Source: Prorocentrum cordatum
Lineage: Eukaryota > Sar > Dinophyceae > Prorocentrales > Prorocentraceae
Assembly (NCBI GenBank): GCA_963575745.1
Contig: CAUYUJ010000767.1
Location: forward strand, 45,673 to 109,672
Length of the DNA: 64,000 nucleotides
Direction of reading: 5' to 3'
This document shows, one piece after another, positions 48,986 through 59,483 of the stretch (within the stretch, counting starts at the first letter, position 1; every line of letters begins with the position of its first letter). The notes under the pieces were generated by a model. The model saw only the letters and a list, made by a program, of their open reading frames with translations, was not told the DNA's origin and searched no databases. A program made the translations under genes and the position numbers.

Positions 48986-49649
48986 CACACATACACACAC
49001 ACACACGCACACACACACGCACACGCAAACGCACACGCACACACATAGACAGACACACACACAAACACACTCACACACACACACACACACACACACGCGC
49101 ACACGCACACGCACGCGCTCGCGCACGCGCACGCGCACTCGCACGCGCACGCGCACGCGCACGCGCACGCGCACGCGCACGCGCACGCACACGCCCACCC
49201 GCACCCGCACCCGCACCCGCACGCACGCACACACACACATACACACACACACGCGCACACGCACACGCACACGCACACGCACACGCACACGCACACGCAC
49301 ACGCACACGCACACGCACACGCACACGCACACGCACACGGCACACGGCACACGGCACACGGCACACGGCACACGGCACACGGCACACGGCACACGGCACA
49401 CGGCACACGGCACACGGCACACGGCACACGGCACACGGCACACGGCACACGGCACACGGCACACGGCTCACGCACACGGCACACGGCACACGGCACACGG
49501 CACACGGCACACGGCACACGACACACACGGCACACACGCAACACACAACACACAAGAGACAGACACAGACACAGACACTGACACAGACATAGACGCAGAC
49601 GCAGACACAGACACAGACACAGACAGACGCACACACACACACACACACA
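48980..49649. repeat. (CA)n array with (CACACGG)n heptamer block
   Basis: About 670 bp of ca, acgc and cccgca dinucleotide-like repeats. 49334-49525 is a run of some 25 'cacacgg' heptamers. It ends directly at the spliced-leader start of the LINE. Confidence 0.95.
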
Positions 49650-49671
49650 TCCGTAGCCATTGTGGCTCAAG
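49650..49671 (+). other. dinoflagellate spliced-leader relict
   Basis: TCCGTAGCCATTGTGGCTCA plus AG. The known leader is DCCGTAGCCATTTTGGCTCAAG, so there is one substitution (T to G). In mRNA it is added by trans-splicing; its presence in the genome at an element's 5' end marks reverse transcription of a mature trans-spliced transcript. Confidence 0.93.
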
Positions 49672-49838
49672 GCTATGAACCGCCCGACGACCGCGAGTCC
49701 GTTCTCGGGCGTCTCTGAGCGCGAGGGGGTTCGCGCTTTGAGGCCAAATCCTTTGAATACGATTCTCCCTCCAGTGGTCAGCCTAGCCGTCATTCTGCTT
49801 CTCGCGGGCACAGCTTCTGAGTCTGTGGTTGAGGAGCA
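49672..49838 (+). other. LINE 5' UTR
   Basis: 167 nt between the leader and ORF1. A frame in phase with ORF2 is open through it, but there is no reason to think it is translated. Confidence 0.6.
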
Positions 49839-51017
49839 ATGGCGCCGCCCGCTGCTGGTAACAAGGGAGGAGGCAGTCGTGCAGCCAGGCGTGACAAATG
49901 GCTCTGCAAGTCTTGCCTCGGACGAGATCACAAGCCCTACGTCAACTTCGCGGATAAGCTGTGCTGCAACAGTTGCGGCCTGGCCAAGAGCGTCGTGTAC
50001 GGGGGACCCGTCAAGCCCAGCGTGCCCTCTCGGCCAGCGCCGTGGGCCACGGGCGGCAAAGCAGCAGGATCGCTCTCGGTCCAATTGCTTGAGATGCAGA
50101 AGCAGGTCCAATCACTCACGTCGCAGCTCAAGCAGGCGAAAGCCAAGCCACCCGAGTCAGCGATGCCCACGGCGGGAGCGGAGCAAGGGGAAGGCGATGC
50201 GGGAGCTGAGTCGGTTGTCAAGAAAAGATTGGACGAGTTGGACGGCTTCGTCAGGCAGCTGGCTGGGATACACACGCCAGAGGTTGAGAAGCTGGTGGAG
50301 CAGTACAAGTCTGAGCAGGCCAAGCTGCGTGCGCAGCTGTTCCAGGAAAAGCCGCCCTCGCAGCGGCTCAAGGCTCTTGGTTTCAAGATCACCAAGGTCG
50401 AGCAGCAGATCACCAAGCAGCAGACGGCCCGTGAGCTCAAGCAAGCGCAGCTGGCGGCCCTGCAGGCGGAGATCGTCACGCAGGATGCCGCTTTGGCCGC
50501 GTCCCGCAAGCAGCTGCTGGAGCTCGAGGGCCAGCGGGCCCAATTGGTTGGTGCGCTGCCGCAGGTTCCTACAGCGGCTCCTGGCGCAGGTGTTGGCGAC
50601 GACGAGAGCAGTTGGACAATGCCCAAGTTGGAGCAAGTCCTACTTGCTGCTGAGGCTCCTCCTGACTTGCTACAGGACGTGGCCAAGGTGGTGGACAGGA
50701 TGCGACAGCATCGGCAGGCTCAGGAGCAGGAGCGCAAAGCCCATGCCGAGCGCGAGGCCACCCAGGCTCAGCAGGAGTACGCCGAGGAGGCAGCAGCCAG
50801 AGTTAACGCTGCCATGGAGGAGGACGAAGGCGATGCCCAGGAGGAAGAGTCCGTCAACCAGGCCACAGCCGAGGAGCTGCGCGAGTTCCTACGCGAGTCT
50901 GGTGCTGACTTTCCTAACGCTACAGATGCATCAGAAGAGGAACTTCGCGCTGCAGTCAAGCGAATCCGTCTGGCCAAGCCCAAGTGGAAGGTGGTCAAGA
51001 AGCCACGCACAGCCTGA
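49839..51017 (+). CDS. LINE ORF1 protein (392 aa): zinc finger plus coiled coil
   Basis: Likely the RNA-binding chaperone of the retrotransposon particle. Residues 21-46 read W-x-C23-x2-C26-x9-N36-x6-C43-x2-C46, the layout of a RanBP2-type finger. Long Gln/Lys/Glu/Ala-rich heptad stretches follow (about 80-110, 170-235 and 285-330), predicted coiled coil and suited to trimerisation as in other LINE ORF1 proteins. The C-terminal ~40 residues hold 'TAEELREFLRESGADFPNAT', a SAP-like helical pair. The start is the first ATG after the leader with a purine at -3. There is no internal stop, so it looks intact. It ends 19 nt before ORF2, in another frame. Confidence 0.8.
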   Translation: MAPPAAGNKGGGSRAARRDKWLCKSCLGRDHKPYVNFADKLCCNSCGLAKSVVYGGPVKPSVPSRPAPWATGGKAAGSLSVQLLEMQKQVQSLTSQLKQAKAKPPESAMPTAGAEQGEGDAGAESVVKKRLDELDGFVRQLAGIHTPEVEKLVEQYKSEQAKLRAQLFQEKPPSQRLKALGFKITKVEQQITKQQTARELKQAQLAALQAEIVTQDAALAASRKQLLELEGQRAQLVGALPQVPTAAPGAGVGDDESSWTMPKLEQVLLAAEAPPDLLQDVAKVVDRMRQHRQAQEQERKAHAEREATQAQQEYAEEAAARVNAAMEEDEGDAQEEESVNQATAEELREFLRESGADFPNATDASEEELRAAVKRIRLAKPKWKVVKKPRTA

Positions 51018-51036
51018 GCTCACACTGTTGTCAGTC

Positions 51037-54000
51037 ATGACGCGCAGCAACTCGTTTGGCACCCTGTCCAGGTACCTCGCTGAGTGCAGCAGCGACGTCG
51101 TCTTGGCGCAGGAGCACCATGCAGGTGCCGAGAAGCTCCCTGAGGTCCAGGGAGATGCCCAGGACTCGGGCTGGAAAGGAGTGTGGTGCCCCGCGCTGGC
51201 CACAGCGGCTGGCGGCACGGAAGGCGGCGTCGCCGTCTTGGCCAAGACAGACATCGCCGTCACGAAGGCGCCGCTGCTGCATGACGGCGTCATTGTGCCT
51301 GGCAGGGCCGTGGCAGCCCACGTGCATGCAGCACTTCCTGGCGGCTTCGTCGCTGTGGCGCTGTATCTTCACACAGGAGAGGGCAGGTCGCCTCGCAATT
51401 TGGCCATCGTCTGGCAGGTCGCGCAGTACGTGAAGCGCGTGGTTACAGGGCCAGGTCTGGCATGGATCGTTGGCGGCGGCTTCAACATGGCCCCGAAGGA
51501 GCTGCTGGAGCATGACTGGCTCCACCTCGCCGATGCCATGTGCGTGGCCCCGCGGGAGCCCACCTGCCTGCAGGCCGTGCCAGCTACTACTCTGGACTAC
51601 TTCCTTGCCCACCGCCCGATGCTCCAGGGGGCCAGGTACTCCGTCGACGTTTCGGTCACCGACATTATTTGGCCACACAGGCCTGTGCATCTCACACTGG
51701 CCAAGCGCACCGAGGCGCCGATGGCACGCGAGCTAGACGAGCCGCGCCCTTTCCCGCGGGAGCTGCCCGTGGGATGTGCGAGGTATCCCTGGCATGGGTG
51801 GGAGGACGTGTATCTCTCCATTGATCGAGCGCAGTCTCTTCCTCAGCTTGCGGTGGCATGGGACCTGGTCCTCAGAGGCGTGAAGGAGGAGCTGGCTGGC
51901 AGACGCGACATCGTCGGCAAGCGCAAGCAGCGCTACGTGGGGCGGGAAGGCCCTGTGCAGCAGCGCACCCGCCAGCTGGAGTGGCGACCTCCTCGACGAC
52001 GAGCTCGGCACGGGCCAGAAGTGGGTGCGTGGAATGTCGCGGCCAGGTGGGCCCAGCACATCCTCGGTGTGCAAGACTACGTGACGAAGACGGTTGTGCA
52101 GCTCACCTTGCACCAGGAGGGATCCGCCACGCGCTCGGGCCAGGTGGGCCCTGCACACGGGCGTGTGCGCGAGGAGCCTGCTCGCCCTGACCCTGATCGC
52201 CACCCAGGTGAGGAGGCGCTGCGCGAGGCTAGCTCGACCCTGACCGAGCAGCCTGCTGCCCGTGAGGCCCACCGCGGTGGGGTGGCCGATGCCCTCACAC
52301 ACGAAGGAGCTGAAGGCGGCCTGGTGAGGCGATGCGACGCTCGCCCCGTCGCCCTCCCTGTAAGTCCGAGCGAGGCCCACCGCGGTGGGGTGGCCGATGC
52401 CCTCGCACATGCACGTCCCCCTGGCGGCCAGGTGAGGAGCTGCGACGCTCGCCCCGTCGCCCTCCCTGTAAGTCCGAGCGAGGCCCACAGCGGTGGGGTG
52501 GTCGATGCCCTCGCACACGAACCTCCTCTTGGCGGCCTGGTGAGGTGCTGCGTCGCTCGCCCCGACGCCCTCCCTGTAAGCCCGAGCGAGGCCCACGGCG
52601 GTGGGGTGGCCGATGCCCTCGCACAAGACCCTCCTCCTAGCGGCCTGGTGAGGTGCTGCGTCGCTCGCCCCGACGCCCTCCCTGTAAGCCCGAGCGAGAC
52701 CCACCGCAGCGCTGAGAGACGCTGCGATGCTCGCCCTGATGCCCTCCCCGTAAGGTCAGTGCAGGAGGTCAGTCAAGCGGACAACACGAGGGATCTCCCC
52801 TGCGCCCCGCGTCCTGTGGCTGGTGGCGTTCTCCACAACATGGATGGCGAGGCCGACCCGTTTGAGGATCTTGATAGGCTGCTGGATGACCAGGACCAGG
52901 ACAGGTACGAGATGCCTGGTGCGTCGCCAATGTCGCTGCACGGGGGGAGAAACCTATGCGCACTGGCGCCTGGAAGCAGCATGGATGGTGAGATCGCCCA
53001 GTCAGACGAGCTCACCGAGGATCTGGAGGACAGTCGAGTACCCGAGCCCCAGCCTGTTCCCGCAGCTCGTGGAGAGGACCCCGATCAGGTAGTAGCCCGC
53101 CGCATGCAGGAGGCCATCCAACGTGAGCTTCGACGTTACACGCAGAACTGGGTAGGCGACCCGCGCAACGAGCAGCAGACGGAGCAAGATGTCACCGAGG
53201 ACTGGATGGAGTGGTGCGTGCCCTACACCGCGGAGCAGCTGAGGGACCCTGCTTTTGACCCTCTCTGGGACGGAGGAGATTGGGATGAAGACTTGCCTCG
53301 TGATGCGCGCCGTTGGCACCGAGCTCGAGAGATGTGCGAGACGGCTTATCGCGCTGGAGTTCGCAGCCGTGCTCGTTACAGTGACCATCTTCGGCGGCTA
53401 CGTGATCAGCCGGAAGAGGACTGGGCAGAGGCCGTGGACATGCACCTTCGCGCCTTCGAGCAGCACCGAGAGTGGATGGATCAACGCTCAGGCGATCGGG
53501 CTGGTAGGGCCCCTCCTTCTCGACCCCCTGGCGCTGCCAGGGGCATGGTGTTCGGCGGTGTGCAGCACTACAAGCGCGTCAAGGGCCTGGCCTCCGCTCT
53601 GCTGGAGTTCGACGCTTTCTGTGCTCGTGTTGGCAAGCAGTCGCACATACTCGAGCAGCTGGATCGCGGAGCCCGCGAGCTTTTCCAAACCGGCGCTGTT
53701 ATGCTTGGGGCCAGCTCGCTGAAGCTCCAGACCCAGGTCATCATCGACAAGGCCAAGCAGATGACCACGGACGCGGAGAATAGGTGCACCAAGGCCTGGA
53801 CCGACTGGGCGAAGGACGCCTTCGCAGGGGGCGCGGGTCTGGCTCACCGTTTCGCCAAGCCCAAACAGGAGGTAGAGGTCCCCAGAGAGAACAGGAGCGG
53901 CCACCCGAGCGACCTGGCGGACACGGAGCTCCACGACTGGAAGGTCATATGGGAGCACCACAAGCTTGGAGAGGTCCCGCTGCCTGCGGAGGCCCAGTCC

Positions 54001-57000
54001 TGGCCCGTGCTGCCACACCTATCGGTTCGGGACCTCAGGCAGGCCATCAGAACCTTCAAGCTGGGCACGGCAGTCGGCCAGACGGGATTCCAGCCGCGAC
54101 ACCTTGACGTTCTTTCGGACCAGGCGCTGCTAGCCCTGTCCCTCCTGTTCCATGCCTGCGAGCACCACCTTGGCTGGCCGCCGCAGCGCCTGGCCACGGT
54201 GCTGGTCCGCCTCCCGAAGGCGGGCGGAGGAATGAGACTGGTCGGCCTGCTGAATACGATCGTGCGCCTCTGGAGCCGTGCCCGCCGCCCGTTGGCTGCC
54301 CAGTGGGAGGCTACCCACCGAGAGGAACATGCTTGGGGGTTGGGACCTGGGAGGAGTTCGTCAGCCTCGGCCTTCTCCCACAACATTACCTCGGAGATAG
54401 CCCTTGCTCGGAAGCTGGACGTTATCACGCTGATGGTAGACCTCCTCAAATGCTTCGAGATGGTGGCGCCCGAAGTTCTGGTACGTGAAGCGTTGGAGGT
54501 CAATTTCCCGCCCAGGCTGGTATGGCTCCTGACACAGCTGTATCGCCAGCCACGTGTCGTTCGCGCACATGGCAGCAACAGCGTGCTTTACATCTCCTCC
54601 CAGGGCATAGTGGCAGGATGCTCTCAGGCGACGACCCTACTAGCAGTGCTGATGCACAGATCCATGCAGAGAATGAGTGCGTTGTGTCCGTCGCTCAAGC
54701 CCAGGCAGTTGGTTGACGATGTCTCCCTCCAGTGGACTGGGCATGCCAAGCACAGCGGGACCGAATTGGGTGAGGGCATCGATCAACTCAAGTTCGAGCT
54801 CCAGGGTCTCCAGCTGCCAATCCAGGTCAAGAAGCTGGGCTACGTCGCCTCTTCCAGCCGCGCCAGCACGGCTTTCCGCTCGGCAGCAAGAGCCAGGCAG
54901 GTCATGGGCTTGCCGTAGATTCGGAACCTCGGCCACGAGCTGGCAGGCCCCAAGGTGAGACGGCAACAAGAGGCAGCACGACTACAGCAGCTTCGAGGAC
55001 GGGTGCGACGCTCCCTCATACTCAAGAAAGCAGTCGGGGCCAGCCGCATCACGCGCATCCAGGCCGCTGGGATCACGCCATCCGTCACGCACGGGGCCTC
55101 GGTCAGCGGCGTCGCAGACGCGGTGCTCAAGCCGATCCAATCGGTTGCCGCGCTACTGGCAGGAGTGCGCCCGACGGGTAGCATATGCATGGGCATGCTC
55201 ATGCAAGACCAGCCATTCTACGACCCACTGTATGCGGCGACCACCAGCATCGTTTTCATGTATGCAAGCATGTTGTGGGAAGGTCGGGTGGAAATGCAAG
55301 CTCTCAGTGGCACGTGGGACTTCGTCAACGGGCAGATGAGCGCACAGCCCAGCTGGAGCCGTGTGCGCGGCCCCATCGGGGCCCTGTGGCTCACCTTGCA
55401 TCGGATCGGTTGGCGATTTAGTTCGGCGACCACCTTCGTGTCCGACCCTGGCACCGTCCTCGACCTGAATCAGATGGCGCCTAGAGATGTTCGCGACCAC
55501 GTCGTCCAAGGTGTCACGCGCTGGCTGCTAGCGCGCGCAGAGAACCACATAGAGATTCACAATGGCGAGCGGTTCTGGCATCGCGGCATCAGGCGGTGCG
55601 TGGAGAAGGCGGTTCGGGACCCTTCCGAACGAGGTTCGCTGCAGTGCGTCTGGACTGATGCGATGTGGCCTCGGCAGAAAAAGTCTGAGAAGCGTTTGGT
55701 TGACAGTGGTAGGTGTCTAGCCTGCGGTGCTGGACGTGAGACGAATGGCCATCGTCTGTACAAATGCCCCGCCCTCCTGGGCCCTGCCCTTCACGAGTCG
55801 GACCCGCCCGCAGTGATTCTTAAGACCCGTGAGCGGCTTGATCGCCTTGCGTGGGAGTCGGCCCAGGATGACCCACATGAGGCCTTGCAGTTTGCCTATG
55901 CTATCCCGCTGCAGCCTCCCGCCTCTGAGATGCCTCCCATGTGCCCCGATTTCGTGCACCATTGGGGAGACGCCGAGATTCCGTGGGGCGGTAGGTTGTA
56001 CATCGATGGCGGCGGTTTTGGCATGGACACTCCTGAGATCGCTCGATGCTCCTGGGCCGTAGTACAGTTGCGAGACGACGGCTGGCCCTGTAAGGCGATT
56101 TTCGGCTCTCTCCCAGGTTTGCAGACAGTGGCGAGGGCTGAGAGATATGCTGGACTCGTCGCCACCTGCCTTTCCCCACAGGTTTCGTGTTTGATTTCTG
56201 ATCATTTAAGTTTCGTGGAGGAAGGGCAACGGTGGAGCCCTGGGGACGCGTCCGCTTCGGCCCGTCACGCTGCACTCTGGAGAGCGCTACGCGCCACTGT
56301 GGCCCGCCAAGACAGGAGGCCGCCCTCGTTTGGATGGATTCCCTCGCATAAATCCCTGGACCAGGCTATTGAGCTTAATCTTGATCTCCAGGATTGGCTT
56401 GGAAATAGCTGGGCTGATCTGTTTGCTAGTGTTGCCCTTGACTTAGCCAGCCCAGCTAAAGGCCTCGTTCGTAACATCCAGATTCGTATGGAAGAGGCCT
56501 GCCTTAATGCTAAATTCGTGGCCTGGGCGGCTGCTCGTGTGGCTAAATCGGGAGTTTGGGATCCCACGGAGGCCGACCCGAGGCCCCCCCCGCCCGTCAC
56601 GGCGCCCAGGCTGCTTGCGTTGGTGGCACGCGAGTTTGCAGAGCTCCCTGGAGGAGGGGTCCGTTGCCTGGCTTGTAACCGTGTTGCACGCACGGCAGAG
56701 ACCAGACGGTGCCTTGAATCCTACCCATGCGTGCCGTCTCACCTGGCCAGGCTCCGTGCCCAGGCGGCCCTTCAGGCCGAAGGGGTCAGCCCTGCTCCTC
56801 CTCGCCCCTCCCCTGCGGTCGCCCTTGCCCTGGCCGCCGCTGCCGCCGCCGCCGCTGCGTCGACCCCGTCAGAAAGAGTTGAGCCTGACCCTGGTGGGGG
56901 AGGCAGCCGCTCGCCGAGGCGGCAAGTTGACGGCCCTTCCCCCTCGGAGGCTCCGCTCAGGTCTCGCAGCAGGCTCGAAGGCACGCAATCGGCCCATGCG

Positions 57001-57738
57001 TTTTTCTGGCTGGATCGAGCCGCTCGCGTTCGTGCTGTGGTCACCGAGCCCTCGACCCTAATCGGAGGCATGAGGGCTTCGGCCGACGAGGCCACCCCCT
57101 CAGTGCGCCCCGAGGCTGGCCTTTCCGACGAGGATCGTCGGGATCGTATCGCTGCCCGTCTCCTCAGTGCTGCTGGGGGCACACCTGCTGCCACCGCCTC
57201 TGCCCACCTGCCCTCCACCCCTGTGTCCCTCTCGGGAGGTTTGCCGGAGGCCCCCCTGGAGGACCTTGGGGAAGGAGAAGGCAGGGAGGGCGTGACGACG
57301 TGCGTGGAGGTTGGGTGGGTGGGGGACGGTCCGATGCGAAAGTGGGCGAGCAGCCCCACCCCGCCGACGGCGGAGCTGGCGGCGCCCCCGCCACCGACGG
57401 CGCCCCCTGCGGCGCCGAGAGCCCCGCGGGTGCGGGGCCAGGCAGCCCGCGGCCGTGCTGCCGTCGCCGCGGCCGCCGAGGAGGGAGGCGGGGGCACGGA
57501 TGGGGGGACGGGTGTCGTCCACGAGCGGGGACATGAGCTTGTTTCCGCTCCGCCTTTCACCGTCTGTCGGAGATGCGGCTGTCTTTCGGGCAAGCAGCAG
57601 GCGAGAGGGCTGCTGGTCGAGTGCACGGGACCTTTGCCTGCACCGAGCCAGTGCACCCCCCCTGCCCTCCGTGAGAGGGCTCGCCGTCGGGACAGGCTTC
57701 TTAAAGGCCTGAATCCTTACACGGGCAATGCCCTGTAG
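51037..57738 (+). pseudogene. LINE ORF2 polyprotein with one in-frame TAG (2233 codons)
   Basis: Domains by residue: AP endonuclease 20-220 (E26 of 'AQEHH', D187 of 'TLDYF', H214 present, but the GDFN aspartate is G148 and the SDH aspartate is P213); 36-residue tandem repeats about 410-570; reverse transcriptase about 985-1290 with motif A 'MVDLLKCFEMV' (D1135), motif B 'SQGIVAGCSQAT', motif C 'LVDDV' (D1227, D1228). Codon 1294 (54916-54918) is TAG; the same frame continues without any other break. Then come C1560-x2-C1563-x8-H1572-x4-C1577, RNase H 1655-1800 with D1657, E1702, D1722 and D1794 all kept, and a C-terminal Cys motif from C2177 (CRRCGC). ORF2 begins at 51037 because the ORF1 stop is just upstream; earlier in-frame ATGs lie inside ORF1. 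One nonsense change makes it a very young pseudogene, unless read-through occurs. Confidence 0.85.
52258..52745 (+). repeat. 108-bp in-frame tandem repeat within ORF2 (about 4.5 units)
   Basis: Each unit encodes 36 residues around 'EAHRGGVADAL', 'GGLVRRCDARP' and 'ALPVSPS'. The period 108 preserves frame. It lies in the linker between endonuclease and RT. Confidence 0.9.
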
Positions 57739-57943
57739 GTTTCCTGTCGTGGTGAGAGTATTTTCTCGTCCTCGACCCTGGCCTCCGAGGGGTTCGGTGG
57801 CGCCTTGCTTCGGTAATCTGGGGATTGCCTGCTTTGTGTTTCTGGTCCTGCCCAGAGGCTCCTAAGCGGCCCATGTGGGCCCGTTGGCACAGGCCACGGT
57901 CAGTTGCTCTAATGCTGCTGGACGTGCGCTCTTGATGGCCCGA
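57739..57943 (+). other. LINE 3' UTR
   Basis: About 205 nt ending 'gcgctcttgatggcccg' before (ACAC)n. No polyadenylation-like tail. Confidence 0.6.
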
Positions 57944-57965
57944 CACACACACACACACACACATC
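57944..57965. repeat. (CA)n at the 3' boundary of the LINE
   Basis: About 20 bp of ca repeat, followed by 'tcacacgtttcgcggcccca' of satellite S88. Confidence 0.85.
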
Positions 57966-58112
57966 ACACGTTTCGCGGCCCCACAAGGAGCTCCACCGAA
58001 TGCCCCAGCGGCAGCGCACGCGTGGCGCGCCCGCACCCCCTGCGGCACCCCCCTCACACGTTACGCTGCCCCAGAGGGGGCTCCACCGAAGACCCCAGCC
58101 GGGTGGACCCTG
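57962..58112 (+). repeat. satellite S88, two diverged units
   Basis: 'cacacgtttcgcggccccac', 'aaggagctccaccgaatgcc', 'ccagcggcagcgcacgcgtg', then a second unit. This is the right-hand remainder of the array interrupted by the LINE. Confidence 0.85.
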
Positions 58113-58114
58113 TA

Positions 58115-58267
58115 AGGGGCCACTTGCGAATCCGACCCCTACCCCCCACGATTTCAGAGGGGGAGGGTGGGGTTCACTTCGCTCGGGAGTTTCTGAATTC
58201 AACCAAACCCTCCCTTCCCCCTCAGAAATCGTGGGGGGTAGGGGTAGGGTTCGCAAGTGGCCCCCTA
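58115..58267. mobile_element. foldback element, about 153 bp
   Basis: Arms of about 52 bp: 58116-58170 (ggggccacttgcgaatcc...) is nearly the reverse complement of 58210-58266 (...ggttcgcaagtggcccc). The central part holds 'gaatttctga'-like sequence. No clear target duplication. Confidence 0.8.
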
Positions 58268-58690
58268 GCCTGGGAGGGATTCACCGGTTTTGACAGGACT
58301 TGGCTCCATCCCCCCCCCCCTCCTGGCCGATTTCCTGGGGTCCCAGCCAGTTCAGACCCAGGGCCGCCTCCAAGCGCCATCCTTCGCGACGGGCCCCGTC
58401 TGCGTGCAGAGTCGGTGCGCACTGTCGCCAAGTCGAGCGGCACTGGCGTCATGTTTAGAGCGTAGACCACTGAAGCTTCACCTCGTATTGGTTTTGATGT
58501 ATATCGGCGACTAGCGCGCAATAGCGCTCAATAGCGCCAAATAGCGCCCAACAGCCCAGTAGCGCCGACCCAAAAAGCGACATGTGAGGGAGGTGCGTCA
58601 TGCACGCTTTGCGCGAGACTGGGCGGGCCACATGGGGACGACCAGAAGGTTCCGTGGGTTGCGTTCCAGCCGTGTGCAAGGGGGTACTTC
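58268..58690. other. no supportable gene
   Basis: A short tandem of 'aatagcgc' (gcgcaatagcgctcaatagc, about 58517-58560) is present. No coding signal. Confidence 0.4.
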
Positions 58691-58695
58691 CCCCG

Positions 58696-58736
58696 ATCCG
58701 TGGATCTGGCGCCCGCGAGCCAGATGCACGGATCCC
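58696..58736. repeat. perfect-like hairpin next to MITE copy D
   Basis: gatccgtggatctggc at 58696-58711 pairs with gccagatgcacggatc at about 58719-58734, 15 of 16, loop about 7 nt. Confidence 0.75.
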
Positions 58737-58741
58737 TAACC

Positions 58742-59128
58742 TGAAGTCGGGCCTGTCCCCCTACAGGGGGTATTTGCGACGAAAAATAAAAAATACCCCA
58801 AACAATCAATCAAAACATTGTCCAACAATAGTCTGGGGACTATTGTTGGAGTCTTTTGTTGATCTTTTTGGAGTATGTTTGGGGATATTTGTTTTTATTC
58901 TCTTGCACAGCTGTGCTCTAGAGCTCGGACCTCTTTATTTTCGTCGTCGTTCGTTCGTTCGTTCGTCATTCGTCCTCCCCCCCCACCCCCCGGCCACAGA
59001 AGGAAACTCCTGGAGGAAGGAGGCGAATGCCTCCTGTCCCTCTCAGCTCCTTGGTGCAAGAGCTAGGGCACGCGTGCCACTTGTTTTTCGTCGAAAATCC
59101 CCCTGTAGGGGGGACAGGCCCGACTCAA
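58742..59128. mobile_element. MITE family 1, copy D (387 bp) with internal insertion
   Basis: Ends tgaagtcgggcctgtccc and ...ggacaggcccgactcaa. Flanking 8-mers CCCTAACC (58734-58741) and GCCTGACC (59129-59136) agree at 6 of 8. The left half matches the AT-rich palindromic interior of copy C, then about 160 bp between ctcttgcac (58900) and gtgcaagag (59062) has no counterpart there and has inverted ends of its own. Confidence 0.8.
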
Positions 59129-59139
59129 GCCTGACCCAT

Positions 59140-59402
59140 GTCAGCGTGTGCTCGCCCAGGGCCTTCGGGACCGGGACGGCGAGCCAGCGGCCGGCCCGCC
59201 GGGCGCTGCCGGGTCGAACAAGATTCGGGAGGGGAAAAAACACACATACACAATGAATCGTCGATCCCCAAGAAAATATGAGATAATATGGGAATTGGGG
59301 GGGGGAAGACAAAACCCATAACATATGGGAAAATATGGGGAATCTTTTCATCTGTGTGTATTCATTTGTGTGTGTGTGTGTGTGTGTCCCAGGGCCCCTT
59401 CA
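59140..59402 (+). repeat. dispersed repeat C, copy 2, ending in (TG)n
   Basis: Carries 'cacaatgaatcgtcga', 'atatggg', 'atggggaat', (tg)n and 'ccccttcag' in the order seen at 7195-7420. Confidence 0.6.
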
Positions 59403-59483
59403 GACACATGGGGTGGTCGGAGGTCCTGGGGATCGGACACGTCGTCCGCCTCGGACCAGCGGGAGCCCAGGGGCTGGCGGAGG

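Larger units (their letters stand above)
49650..57943 (+). mobile_element. full-length LINE (AP-endonuclease type), about 8.3 kb
   Basis: The 5' boundary is the spliced leader at 49650. Order: ~167-nt 5' UTR, ORF1 (49839-51017), 19-nt spacer, ORF2 (51037-57738, endonuclease, RT, zinc knuckle, RNase H, C-terminal Cys motif), ~205-nt 3' UTR, then (CA)n. No poly(A). CA repeat borders both ends, and outside it the satellite S88 resumes (48985 side and 57962 side), so the element split a CA tract within an S88 unit. Confidence 0.85.

Noticed and set aside
49334-49525. Telomere-like repeat (CACACGG)n
   Set aside because: Expected algal or dinoflagellate telomere repeats are TTTAGGG-like. This grades into ordinary CA repeat and is internal.
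48580-49581. 333-residue frame of His, Thr and Arg repeats
   Set aside because: Covers satellite units and then the CA array; compositional only.
49660-51036. Upstream in-frame extension of LINE ORF2
   Set aside because: It overlaps ORF1 in another frame, is Arg/Ser-rich nonsense, and the endonuclease domain starts only after 51037.
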